Shown: piece after piece, positions 37,322 through 45,505 of the stretch
Layout of the letters: every line of letters begins with the position of its first letter
Numbering within the stretch: position 1 is the stretch's first letter
NCBI RefSeq assembly: GCF_900093605.1
Contig: NZ_FLYE01000044.1
Location: forward strand, 181,097 to 245,096
From: Candidatus Terasakiella magnetica
Lineage (GTDB): Bacteria > Pseudomonadota > Alphaproteobacteria > Rhodospirillales > Terasakiellaceae
Length of the DNA: 64,000 bases
Reading direction: 5' to 3'
Notes under the pieces: model-generated
Database searches by the model: none
Seen by the model: the letters and a program-made list of their open reading frames with translations, nothing else
Told to the model about the DNA's origin: nothing
Translations under genes and position numbers: made by a program

Positions 37322-38245
37322 ATGACCACAAGGGGCACATATCCAATGACAAAGACGCAGGCTGATCAGGCATCACCGATCGCGATTATTCGCGGTGTGG
37401 GGGATGTGGGCTCGGCCATTGCGTGGAAGTTATTGCGTGCTGGTTTTGTTGTGATCTGTCATGAAAACCGTCAACCCAGAACCATTCGTCGTCGCATGGC
37501 TTTTTGTGATGCGCTGTGGAAAGGCGAGGCGGTTTTAGATGGGGTAACAGCACGGCTTGTTAAACGCCTTGAAAATATTTTGCCTGTGGCGCGAAAAGAG
37601 GCGCAAATCGCGCTTTATTGTGGGCCGTTTGATGCCTTGGTTTCCACCATAAAACCAAGCCTGATTGTTGATGGTCGTATCCAGAAATTTTCCAAGGTTG
37701 AGCCTTTAAAAGGCTTGGCGGATTTGACTGTGGGTGTGGGGCCAAGTTTCCATGCCGGTGAAGATGTTGATCTGGTCATAGAAAGCTGCTGGGGTGATGA
37801 GCTTGGTAAAATCATCACACATGGTTTTGCCGCTGAGCCTGTTGCCCAACCACCTCGCCTTAATGGTATTGGGAGGGAGCGTTTCGTGCGTGCTCAACAA
37901 GAGGGACGTTTTGAAACGGAGCTTGAGATTGGGCAGTTTGTTAAAGCAGGTGAAGAGATTGGCAAGCTGGATGGTAAAACAATCCTTGCGTCAATCTCCG
38001 GTCATTTGCGCGGCCTTTTGACGCCGGGTCTTTCGGTGATCAAGGGTGAGAAATTATGTGAAATTGATCCGCGAAATGAGCAGGCTCATTTTGAAGGTTT
38101 AGCAGAGCGTCCAAAGGGAATCGCTGATGGTGTGATGAGCGCATTATACCGTTTCGTGCCTTTGGAGCGCCATCCCGTACAATTAAAAAGTCTTATGGAT
38201 CAATGGGGTCTGGAATTCACTGGAGAGAAGTCAGAATTTACTTGA
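37322..38245 (+). CDS. YqeB-like molybdenum hydroxylase accessory protein (EF2563 family)
   Basis: 307 residues without signal peptide. The N-terminus IAIIRGVGDVGSAIAWKLLRAGFVV is a Rossmann-like start shared with the EF2563/YqeB family, found with selenium-dependent molybdenum hydroxylases. A segment EIGQFVKAGEEIGKLDGKTILA (about 198-220) resembles a biotinyl/lipoyl-like fold. The genes around it encode SoxCD, whose SoxC binds a molybdenum cofactor, so a role in maturing SoxC is a plausible inference. I would not assign the reaction. An alternative start is ATG 37346. Confidence 0.65.
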   Translation: MTTRGTYPMTKTQADQASPIAIIRGVGDVGSAIAWKLLRAGFVVICHENRQPRTIRRRMAFCDALWKGEAVLDGVTARLVKRLENILPVARKEAQIALYCGPFDALVSTIKPSLIVDGRIQKFSKVEPLKGLADLTVGVGPSFHAGEDVDLVIESCWGDELGKIITHGFAAEPVAQPPRLNGIGRERFVRAQQEGRFETELEIGQFVKAGEEIGKLDGKTILASISGHLRGLLTPGLSVIKGEKLCEIDPRNEQAHFEGLAERPKGIADGVMSALYRFVPLERHPVQLKSLMDQWGLEFTGEKSEFT

Positions 38246-38248
38246 ATT

Positions 38249-38270
38249 TTAGATTATTATAATATTAGAA
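38249..38270 (+). promoter_or_regulatory. A/T-rich element upstream of soxX
   Basis: TTAGATTATTATAA (38249-38262) continued by TATTAGAA lies about 100 bases before the soxX start. The same 14 bases followed by ATTAGAA occur at 48017-48037. The core TATTATAATA is a palindrome. It could be a regulator site. Confidence 0.4.
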
Positions 38271-38367
38271 TGTAAGAGTATTCAAAGTGCGATTGGGGGA
38301 AGCCAGGGGGCATTTTGGATAGAAGTAAGAAGGTTCAAAAATGAACCAAACCAAACTGGGAGGATAT

Positions 38368-38871
38368 ATGCGATCTCGTAATTTAAAGCGCACAGTTGCT
38401 TATGCCATCGCTTGCGGTGTCATTGGTAGTGTTGCGTTTGGTACCTCTTCTGCCCTGGCCGAAGGTAGCCTAGAACGTGTTAGCGAACCAAACTTGATGC
38501 CCTACACAATTGTGGACGGCACATCTATTCCTAAGTCCTTTACGGGCAAGCCGGGTAACCCGGCAAATGGGAAAAAGCTGTTTGTACATCGCAAAAAAGG
38601 CAACTGCCTGACATGTCACACAGCCCCAATTCCAGAACAACAATTTCATGGACAGGTTGCACCGGATTTGGACGGTGTGGCTGATCGGATGAGCGAAGGC
38701 GAAATTCGCCTGCGTGTGGTTAACCCCAAACTGAGCAACCCCGATACTCCAATGATGGCGTACTACAAAACCCATGGCTTGAACCAAGTCAAAAAGAGTT
38801 TTGTTGGTAAACCAATGTTAAACGAGCAAGAGCTCGAGGATGTCATCGCTTATTTGATGACGCTTAAGTAA
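38368..38871 (+). CDS. soxX: Sulfur oxidation c-type cytochrome SoxX
   Basis: 167 residues. A signal peptide ends near ALA (about 31), and one heme site CLTCH (80-84) is present with a candidate Met ligand at 129 or 130. SoxX pairs with SoxA to form the SoxXA enzyme, which attaches thiosulfate oxidatively to the SoxY cysteine. ATG 38368 is chosen because GGGAGGATAT lies immediately upstream; the frame extends to an ATG at 38341. It starts the soxXYZABCD run after a 122-base gap from the YqeB-like gene. Confidence 0.93.
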   Translation: MRSRNLKRTVAYAIACGVIGSVAFGTSSALAEGSLERVSEPNLMPYTIVDGTSIPKSFTGKPGNPANGKKLFVHRKKGNCLTCHTAPIPEQQFHGQVAPDLDGVADRMSEGEIRLRVVNPKLSNPDTPMMAYYKTHGLNQVKKSFVGKPMLNEQELEDVIAYLMTLK

Positions 38872-38920
38872 ATCAAGGATGTGAGGGGAAAACCTTCACA
38901 AATTTTAAGAGAGGCCTTTA

Positions 38921-39397
38921 ATGACCAAAGTAACTGAAAAGTCAAAGCTGAGCCGCCGCGACGTACTTAAAGTCGCTGGTGTTGGCACGGTTGCAGCCAT
39001 GGGTGCTGCGACACTTGCCCGTTCTGCTCATGCGACACCCGCTGATGTTGATGCTTATTTCAAAAATGTAAAAGCTGCGGGTGCAAAAGCATCTAAAGTG
39101 ACCGTTGACGGTCCTGAAATCGCAGAAAACGGGAACACTGTTCCGGTTGAAGTATCTGTTGATGCACCGATGACTGACAAAGAATATGTGAAAACAATCT
39201 TTGTGGCAGCTGAAGGTAACCCTTCACCGGAAGTTATCACTTTTAATCTGACGCCCGCGTCTGGTTCTGCACGTGTGAAATTCCGTGTTCGTCTGGCAAC
39301 AACGCAAAAAATTCGCGCTGTGGCAATGATGAATGATGGTCGCACCTTTACAGGCGAAAAAGAAATCAAAGTAACCATCGGCGGCTGCGGCGGCTGA
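38921..39397 (+). CDS. soxY: Thiosulfate oxidation carrier protein SoxY
   Basis: 158 residues. A twin-arginine signal is visible as LSRRDVLKVAG, and the C-terminus ends VTIGGCGG with the essential swinging-arm Cys156 that carries sulfur intermediates. SoxY works with SoxZ in the periplasm and is loaded by SoxXA. Next in line is soxZ, 39 bases later. Confidence 0.96.
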   Translation: MTKVTEKSKLSRRDVLKVAGVGTVAAMGAATLARSAHATPADVDAYFKNVKAAGAKASKVTVDGPEIAENGNTVPVEVSVDAPMTDKEYVKTIFVAAEGNPSPEVITFNLTPASGSARVKFRVRLATTQKIRAVAMMNDGRTFTGEKEIKVTIGGCGG

Positions 39398-39436
39398 TCA
39401 GGTTTAACTGTTAGAAGATTATAAGGATTAAAAGTT

Positions 39437-39766
39437 ATGGCAAAAGCACCTAAGCCTCGCGTGAAAGCGCCGAAAAAGGCAGAAAAAGGCGACGTTGTTA
39501 CGATTAAAACAACAATTTCCCACCGTATGGAATCTGGTCAGCGCAAAGGCAAAGACGGCAAGAAAATTCCAAAGCGTATCATCAATAAATTTGAAGCGCT
39601 GTTTAACGGTAAAACCATCATGAGCGCCGATCTGTTCACGTCAATTTCTGCAAACCCGTATATCGATTTCGACATGCTGGTCACAGAAGCAGGTCAGTTT
39701 GAGTTTAAATGGTATGACGATAATGGCGATGTCTATACCAAAAAGTCGAAAATGAAACTGGGCTAA
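39437..39766 (+). CDS. soxZ: Thiosulfate oxidation carrier complex protein SoxZ
   Basis: 109 residues of immunoglobulin-like fold, with KTTISHRMESGQRKG near the start and NPYIDFDMLVTEAGQFEFKWYDDNG near the end, both typical of SoxZ. It has no signal peptide and is expected to be exported in complex with SoxY through the Tat pathway. Confidence 0.95.
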   Translation: MAKAPKPRVKAPKKAEKGDVVTIKTTISHRMESGQRKGKDGKKIPKRIINKFEALFNGKTIMSADLFTSISANPYIDFDMLVTEAGQFEFKWYDDNGDVYTKKSKMKLG

Positions 39767-39792
39767 TTTCGTCTTCGGGGGGAGATGGGGGT

Positions 39793-39821
39793 GCCCTTTG
39801 GTGAAAATAAAATCAAAGGGC
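39793..39821 (+). repeat. Intercistronic hairpin soxZ-soxA
   Basis: GCCCTTTG (39793-39800) pairs with CAAAGGGC (39814-39821), 8 bp with a 13-nt A/T-rich loop. No T run follows. It probably affects stability of the upstream message or the relative levels of soxYZ and soxA, which is inference. Confidence 0.45.
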
Positions 39822-39859
39822 GTAAGCCTTAAAAAAATAATTTTCGGGAGGTTCATCGA

Positions 39860-40717
39860 ATGAAGATGAGTAAAGCCAAAACACCTATCGCCCTTGCGGT
39901 TGGAATCTTGTTAGGTCTGGGCGCATCCAATGCGTTTGCAGATGGTCATATGAATGATGTGGTTCATATCATGCCTCAGACTGATCCAGTTGAAAAAGGC
40001 ATGGAAATGTATGCCCATGGTGAGGCACGCAGTGGCCTGACATATGCCAGTGAAGAAACCCGCACCTTACAAGCCGATGACTTTGAAAACCCCGCTTTTT
40101 TGTGGGTTGAAAAGTCAGAAGAAGAATGGTCCAAAGTTGATGGTGATGCAGGTAAGTCCTGTCAAACCTGTCATGGTGATGTGTCTGAGATGAAGGGCGT
40201 GGGTACACAATATCCAAAGTACGACCCTGAAGTTGATGATCTGTTGAACTTGGAAAAACGCATTAACATGTGTCGCTCTGAAGGAATGCAGGCCACACCA
40301 TGGAAATGGGAGTCAGACGAGCTTCTTGGCATGACCGCATTGGTTAAAATGCAGTCACGCGGGATGCCTGTTAAAGTCGATATCGAAGGTCCGGCCAAAG
40401 AGTATTTCGAAAAAGGTATGGAATACTATAACAAGCGTGTCGGCCAAATGGATTTGGCTTGTAAACATTGTCACGTTGATCAAAACGGAAACTATATGCG
40501 CGCGGAATTGTTGAGCCAAGGTCAGGCCAATGGTTTCCCCACATACCGTTTGAAGTGGCAAAAACTGGGCTCACTACACAGACGTTTTCGCGGATGTAAC
40601 AACAACATTCGTGCAACAAAACTAAAACCGGGTTCACCGGAATATATGGCTTTGGAACTTTATGTAACATGGCGTGGTAATGGCCTTCCGGTCGAAACCC
40701 CTTCTGTTCGTAAATAA
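39860..40717 (+). CDS. soxA: Sulfur oxidation c-type cytochrome SoxA (diheme)
   Basis: 285 residues with a signal peptide ending near AFA (about 27). It has two CxxCH sites, CQTCH (101-105) and CKHCH (201-205), and two extra cysteines that fit the axial ligands: Cys138 in INMCRS and the active-site Cys246 in RFRGCNNN. This is the diheme SoxA of Rhodovulum/Paracoccus type. SoxXA forms the bond between thiosulfate and SoxY. GGGAGGTTCATCGA upstream supports the start at 39860. Confidence 0.95.
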   Translation: MKMSKAKTPIALAVGILLGLGASNAFADGHMNDVVHIMPQTDPVEKGMEMYAHGEARSGLTYASEETRTLQADDFENPAFLWVEKSEEEWSKVDGDAGKSCQTCHGDVSEMKGVGTQYPKYDPEVDDLLNLEKRINMCRSEGMQATPWKWESDELLGMTALVKMQSRGMPVKVDIEGPAKEYFEKGMEYYNKRVGQMDLACKHCHVDQNGNYMRAELLSQGQANGFPTYRLKWQKLGSLHRRFRGCNNNIRATKLKPGSPEYMALELYVTWRGNGLPVETPSVRK

Positions 40718-40735
40718 AGCCGACTTTTAAGGTCT

Positions 40736-40816
40736 CTCTTGGTGGTTTTAGTTGGGTCTAGCTCTTTCTAAAACCACCATCCAAGACAGGGGCTTCATTC
40801 TGAATATCAATTCAGA
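40736..40816 (+). repeat. Two intercistronic hairpins soxA-soxB
   Basis: GGTGGTTTTAG (40741-40751) pairs with CTAAAACCACC (40768-40778); flanking TCTT and AAGA can extend the stem after a small bulge. A second hairpin TCTGAAT (40799-40805)/ATTCAGA (40810-40816) follows. Neither has a T run, so they look like RNA processing or stability elements, or an attenuator. Confidence 0.55.
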
Positions 40817-40852
40817 GTAGAATTGTTAACTTATTTAGGAAGGCTATGATTG

Positions 40853-42541
40853 ATGCTTTCGAGACGTGATTTCTTACAGGTGGCTGCTGCAACAGCAGCA
40901 ATGATGCCTGCGGCTGGTTCTTTAGGCCATGCAGCAAGTGCCCAGAAAGTAACACAGGAAGAGCTTTTGAAGTTTGATACAAAAGGTCAGGTGACCTTAT
41001 TGAACTTCACAGATATTCACGCCCAGATCGTTCCGCTTTATTTTCGCGAACCCTCTGTGAATTTAGGCGTTGGTGAGGTGCATGGGCTTGTGCCGCACAT
41101 CACGGGTAAGAAACTGCTCGACCATTATGGTTTGATGGCAGGAACGGCCAATGCATATGCCTTCACTTCAGTAGATTTTGCTGAACTATCCAAACAGTAT
41201 GGTCGTGTGGGCGGTGTTGCCCAGATGACAACATTGGTTAAAGCCATTCGTGAAGAACGCCCGGATAACACATTGTTGATTGACTGTGGCGATACATGGC
41301 AGGGCTCTTACACCTCGCTTAAAACTGACGGCGAAGACATGGTCGACATCTGTAACAAGATGGGTGTTGATGCCATGACGGCGCATTGGGAATTCACCTA
41401 TGGGCAAGAGCGTGTTCAGGAACTGGTCGAAAAATGTAATTTCCCATTCTTGTGCGGTAACGTTCAAGATACGGAATGGGAAGAAGATGTTTTTGAACAT
41501 ACAGCCTTCTTTGATAAAGGCGGCGTAAAAGTTGCCCTGATCGGTCAGGCCTTCCCTTATACACCTGTTGCTAATCCGCGCTATATGATGCCGGAATGGT
41601 CTTTTGGTATTCGCCCACAGAAATTACAAAAACGTATTGATGCCGCCAAGAAAGAAGGCGCAGAACTGATTGTTGTGGCCTCACATGATGGCTTTGATGT
41701 AGATCGCAAGTTGGCTGCAACCGTCTCTGGCATTGATGTTTTGCTCACAGGCCATACCCATGATGCGGTGCCCAATGTGATTAAGATCGGCGATACACTG
41801 ATGGTGGCTTCTGGCTCCCATGGTAAGTTCCTTGCCCGTCTTGATGTGAAAGTCGAAAACAAGAAAATTGTGGATCACAGCTTTAAATTGATGCCGATTT
41901 TCTCTGACGTGATCAAGCCTGATCCTGAAATGCAGGAATTGGTCGATAGCATCCGCGGGCCCCATAATGACCATATCAACAAAGTTGTCGGTCATAGCGA
42001 AGGGCTGCTGTATCGCCGTGGTAACTTCAACGGGACGTTTGATGATCTGATCTGTCAGTCCTTGCTTGAAGGACGCGATGCAGAAATTTCCATGTCGCCG
42101 GGTTTCCGCTGGGGCTCAAGCCTGCCACCGGGTGGGGCGATCACTATGGATGATATTTATAACCAGACAGCTATCACTTACCCGAACGCGTACCGCTCGA
42201 AAATGACGGGTAAGATGATCAAGGACATCTTAGAAGATGTTGCCGATAACCTGTTCAATGTGGACCCCTTCTATCAACAGGGGGGAGACATGGTCCGTAT
42301 CGGCGGAATGGGCTACACCATCGACATTCACAAGCCGATGGGCAGTCGTATTTCAAACATGGTCCACTTAAAAACTGGAAAACCGATCGAGGCGTCAAAA
42401 GAATATGTCGTTGCCGGTTGGGCTTCTGTGAATGAAGGCACTGAAGGTCCACCTATCTGGGATGTGGTGGCTGGATATGTTTCAAATCACAAGACAGTGA
42501 ATATTCCGGAAAATCAAAATGTAAAAGTCATTGGGGCTTAA
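40853..42541 (+). CDS. soxB: Thiosulfohydrolase SoxB
   Basis: 562 residues. A twin-arginine signal appears as MLSRRDFLQVAAATAA. The metallophosphoesterase fold shows LLNFTDIHAQ (first dimanganese ligands), DCGDTWQGS, and CGNVQD. The 5'-nucleotidase C-terminal domain shows GGDMVRIGGMGY. It hydrolyses the terminal sulfone of SoxY-bound intermediates to sulfate. ATG 40853 follows AGGAAGG by nine bases; a TTG directly upstream is not needed. Confidence 0.95.
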   Translation: MLSRRDFLQVAAATAAMMPAAGSLGHAASAQKVTQEELLKFDTKGQVTLLNFTDIHAQIVPLYFREPSVNLGVGEVHGLVPHITGKKLLDHYGLMAGTANAYAFTSVDFAELSKQYGRVGGVAQMTTLVKAIREERPDNTLLIDCGDTWQGSYTSLKTDGEDMVDICNKMGVDAMTAHWEFTYGQERVQELVEKCNFPFLCGNVQDTEWEEDVFEHTAFFDKGGVKVALIGQAFPYTPVANPRYMMPEWSFGIRPQKLQKRIDAAKKEGAELIVVASHDGFDVDRKLAATVSGIDVLLTGHTHDAVPNVIKIGDTLMVASGSHGKFLARLDVKVENKKIVDHSFKLMPIFSDVIKPDPEMQELVDSIRGPHNDHINKVVGHSEGLLYRRGNFNGTFDDLICQSLLEGRDAEISMSPGFRWGSSLPPGGAITMDDIYNQTAITYPNAYRSKMTGKMIKDILEDVADNLFNVDPFYQQGGDMVRIGGMGYTIDIHKPMGSRISNMVHLKTGKPIEASKEYVVAGWASVNEGTEGPPIWDVVAGYVSNHKTVNIPENQNVKVIGA

Positions 42542-42560
42542 CTGGGGAAAGCGTAAAAAT

Positions 42561-43892
42561 ATGGAACAAAAGAAGACAAATAACAGAGCTGTTATGGCTC
42601 AGGCGGAAAGTGAAAGTGCTGTTTTGCAGCCGTCGCGCCGTTCATTCCTGCGTGGCAGTGCCATTGCTGCTGGTGCAGCGGCCACTGTTGGGGCAACGGG
42701 TGGGGCAGCTTTGGCTGCAGGCAACCCGAAACACCTGCCGCCAAACGTGCCGCCATGGTCTATGGAACTAGGTGATAGCGTAACGGCAGAACCCTATGGT
42801 ATTCCGTCACAGTATGAGAAAAACGTTCACCGTCGCACGGTGCCGTGGCTGACACCAACGGGTGAAAGCTCGATCTCCTTCACACCCATTCAGGACCTGC
42901 ACGGCATTATCACGCCAAACGGTCTGCATTTTGAACGTCACCACGGTGGCTTCCCTCATATCCCGAAGGAAGATTTCCGTCTGATCGTTCATGGTATGTT
43001 GGAAAATGAACGCATGTACACCATGCAAGACATCATGCGTCTGCCCCAAGTGTCGCGCATTCACTTTGTTGAATGTCCGGCAAACTCCGGTGCTGAATGG
43101 CGTGGTGCACAGATGGACAAACTGCAATTCACCCATGGTATGGTGAGCTGTTGTGAATGGACAGGTGTGCTGGTTAAGACCTTGATGGAAGAGCTCGGCG
43201 TGAAATCCGGTGCGAAATGGGTCTTGGCAGAAGGCGCAGATGCGGCTGGTATGTCGCGCTCTATTCCCATTGAGAAATTGGGCGATGATTGTATCCTTGC
43301 TTATGCACAAAATGGAGAAATGTTACGTCCTGAACAGGGGTATCCATTGCGCCTTATCGTGCCGGGCTTTGAAGGAAACATGAACGTTAAGTGGATCCGC
43401 CGCCTTGAGTTTGGTGACCAGCCTTGGCACCATCGTGAAGAAACATCCAAATATACCGATACAATGGAAGATGGCTCTTCTCGTCGCTTCACATGGTTTA
43501 TGGATGCGAAGTCTGTCATCACGTCACCTTGTCCTGAATATCCAATGCTGGGTAAAGGCTATCACCAAATCCGTGGTTTGGCATGGTCTGGCATGGGTAA
43601 GATCAAAGGTGTTGATATCTCCGTTGATGGGGGCAAAAACTGGATGCCAGCTCGCCTTGAAGGACAGGTTTTAGATAAATCCTTGACCCGTTTTGTCTTT
43701 GATTGGGAATGGAACGGTCAAGAAGCCATGCTGCAAAGCCGTTGCTATGACGAAAAAGGCAATGTTCAGCCAACAATTGATCAACTTCGTGAAGTGCGAG
43801 GTACATGGTCAATCTATCACAATAACTCCATCCACACTTGGTTGGTTCAAAAAAGCGGGGAGGTTCTCAATGTTCAAGTTTCCGGTAAGTAA
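42561..43892 (+). CDS. soxC: Sulfane dehydrogenase subunit SoxC (molybdopterin)
   Basis: 443 residues. A twin-arginine signal lies around SRRSFLRGSAIAAGAAA (25-41). The sulfite oxidase fold shows the Mo-ligand cysteine, Cys172, in FVECPANSGAEW, and the C-terminal dimerisation domain has MGKIKGVDISVDGGKNW. SoxCD oxidises the sulfane sulfur on SoxY. ATG 42561 follows GGGGAAAG; the frame stays open to 42531. Its 3' end overlaps soxD by 23 bases. Confidence 0.94.
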   Translation: MEQKKTNNRAVMAQAESESAVLQPSRRSFLRGSAIAAGAAATVGATGGAALAAGNPKHLPPNVPPWSMELGDSVTAEPYGIPSQYEKNVHRRTVPWLTPTGESSISFTPIQDLHGIITPNGLHFERHHGGFPHIPKEDFRLIVHGMLENERMYTMQDIMRLPQVSRIHFVECPANSGAEWRGAQMDKLQFTHGMVSCCEWTGVLVKTLMEELGVKSGAKWVLAEGADAAGMSRSIPIEKLGDDCILAYAQNGEMLRPEQGYPLRLIVPGFEGNMNVKWIRRLEFGDQPWHHREETSKYTDTMEDGSSRRFTWFMDAKSVITSPCPEYPMLGKGYHQIRGLAWSGMGKIKGVDISVDGGKNWMPARLEGQVLDKSLTRFVFDWEWNGQEAMLQSRCYDEKGNVQPTIDQLREVRGTWSIYHNNSIHTWLVQKSGEVLNVQVSGK

Positions 43893-44535
43893 AGCATTGA
43901 TGGGCATCGCCCTTGGTGGTGTGTTGATCACAACAGCTGCTTGTGCAGGTGATGAGCTTAAATATGGTTTTGGTGTCAAACCAACAAAAGAACAGGTTGC
44001 GGGTTGGGATATTGATATCCGCCCAGACGGCAAAGGCCTGCCAGCAGGTAGCGGTGGCTATGAAGAAGGTGAAGAGCTTTTCCAAGATCTTTGCGCTGTT
44101 TGTCATGGTGAATTTGCCGATGGTGGCGGTGGGCGTTATCCGCCACTTGTTGGTGGTGATCCTGAGCATCTTTCACAAGAAGCTTCACCCGGTCAGCCTG
44201 AAAAGACAATCGGGTCTTACTGGCCATATGCTTCAACCGTGTTTGACTATATCAAGCGCGCCATGCCGTTTGGTAATGCACAGTCTCTTACTGATGATGA
44301 AGTCTATGCGATTACCAACTTCTTGATGGTGGAAAATGATCTTCATGATGAGGATCAGCCGATGGATGCAAAAGCATTGATCGCGATTAAAATGCCAAAT
44401 GAAGGTGGTTTCTTTATGGACCCGCGTCCGGATACAAAAAATCCACATTGTATGAAGGATTGCTACAAGTCTGTTGAGATCAAGTCCAAGGCGACCTTGG
44501 GCGTGACACCAACCGGGGAAGACGCACTGCGTTAA
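43870..44535 (+). CDS. soxD: Sulfane dehydrogenase cytochrome subunit SoxD (monoheme)
   Basis: 221 residues with a signal peptide or weak lipobox (TTAAC, about 21-25). One heme site CAVCH (75-79) is present, with the SoxD segments GYEEGEELFQDLC, YPPLVGG and IKRAMPFGNAQSLTDDE. Paracoccus-type SoxD is about 380 residues with two hemes; this one lacks the second heme domain. It passes electrons from SoxC onward. GGGGAGG precedes the ATG, and the start lies inside soxC. Confidence 0.9.
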   Translation: MFKFPVSKALMGIALGGVLITTAACAGDELKYGFGVKPTKEQVAGWDIDIRPDGKGLPAGSGGYEEGEELFQDLCAVCHGEFADGGGGRYPPLVGGDPEHLSQEASPGQPEKTIGSYWPYASTVFDYIKRAMPFGNAQSLTDDEVYAITNFLMVENDLHDEDQPMDAKALIAIKMPNEGGFFMDPRPDTKNPHCMKDCYKSVEIKSKATLGVTPTGEDALR

Positions 44536-44547
44536 CCTCTAAAGATC

Positions 44548-44587
44548 AAAGGGCGAAGACCAATTTTTGCGGTTTTCGCCCTTTTTC
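44548..44587 (+). terminator. Terminator after soxD
   Basis: AAAGGGCGAAGACC (44548-44561) pairs with GGTTTTCGCCCTTT (44571-44584) with one mismatch, followed by TTC. It may partially separate soxXYZABCD from the thioredoxin genes. Confidence 0.75.
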
Positions 44588-44602
44588 TGTATAGTAGGGG
44601 GC

Positions 44603-44977
44603 ATGATGAAAAAGATAATTGTGCGATTTGCGCTGATATTCGCTTTATGGGCCGTGATAACGCCTGCAAAAGCGGACAGTCTGATTTTCGTTCATTCACC
44701 TGGCTGTATGTATTGTGAAATGTGGCGTGATGATATTTTACCCATGTATCATAAAACAACAGAAGGCCAGCGTTTGCCCCTTAGGCAGGTCAATCTCGAT
44801 AAAGGGATGCCCAAAGACCTGAAACACCTGATCTATCCAACCTTCACACCAACCTTTATTATTGTGAATAGACAGATGCAGGAAAGCGGGCGCATTCTTG
44901 GATATAATGAAGAGTTCTTCTGGGGCTTCCTTCAAGAAGCCATCAAGAAATTAGACCGTCAAAAAACAACCTCCTAA
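44603..44977 (+). CDS. soxS: Periplasmic thioredoxin-like protein SoxS
   Basis: 124 residues with a signal peptide ending near AKA (about 24). The redox site is CMYC (35-38), and the C-terminal RILGYNEEFFWGFLQEAIKKL matches SoxS of Paracoccus, which keeps the SoxY cysteine reduced. This is not the E. coli SoxS regulator. A 14-base gap leads to the next gene. The start could also be ATG 44606. Confidence 0.82.
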   Translation: MMKKIIVRFALIFALWAVITPAKADSLIFVHSPGCMYCEMWRDDILPMYHKTTEGQRLPLRQVNLDKGMPKDLKHLIYPTFTPTFIIVNRQMQESGRILGYNEEFFWGFLQEAIKKLDRQKTTS

Positions 44978-44992
44978 ATAAGGTAGTGCACC

Positions 44993-45472
44993 ATGAACAC
45001 GCTTGTCCGTCTGTTCCTTTTTAGTTTTCTCTGTTTGGGTCTGAGTAATCTGGGCCATGCACAAGAACGCCATGAAGGGCTACCTGATGATACTCAAGTA
45101 GTGGAGCCAGAACCGGATTGGGATAACCCGCGAAAGATCGTTTTGCAGGTCACAACCAAAGACGATTTCCATGTCAATAACGTCTATTATAATGCCATTA
45201 ATATGCAGAAATTTTATGGCACCGATAACGTTAAAATCGCCATTGTTTTTTATGGCCCAGGCATTCGCCCGCTGCTTAAAGAGTCAGCGATTGCTGCACA
45301 ACGGGTGAAAAGTTTACAGGATTATGAGGTGGAATTTATCGCCTGTAATAATACCCTGACTACCATTGGCAAAAAGCCAGAAGATTTATTACCGGGCGTG
45401 CGTGTGGTGACCTCTGGTATTGCAGAGATTGTGGAAAAGAAAATCAAGGGATGGCACTACATCATTCCTTAA
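44993..45472 (+). CDS. Periplasmic DsrE-like protein
   Basis: 159 residues with a signal peptide ending HAQ (about 24). The rest resembles a DsrE/DsrF-like fold: KIVLQVTTKDDFHVNNVYYNAINMQKFYG, seen in pieces, then VKIAIVFYGPGIRPLL, and EFIACNNTLTTIGKKPEDLLPGVRVVTSGIAEI. The single conserved cysteine lies in FIACNNT. DsrE proteins carry sulfur in the cytoplasm; an exported form next to Sox genes suggests a sulfur-handling role outside the cytoplasm, which is inference. Confidence 0.75.
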   Translation: MNTLVRLFLFSFLCLGLSNLGHAQERHEGLPDDTQVVEPEPDWDNPRKIVLQVTTKDDFHVNNVYYNAINMQKFYGTDNVKIAIVFYGPGIRPLLKESAIAAQRVKSLQDYEVEFIACNNTLTTIGKKPEDLLPGVRVVTSGIAEIVEKKIKGWHYIIP

Positions 45473-45505
45473 AGATATAAAAAGAATTAAGGAGCTTTGA
45501 TCAAA

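Noticed and set aside
43693-43869. Upstream extension of the soxD frame
   Set aside because: It runs in the wrong frame inside soxC; GGGGAGG just before ATG 43870 and the signal peptide fix the start.
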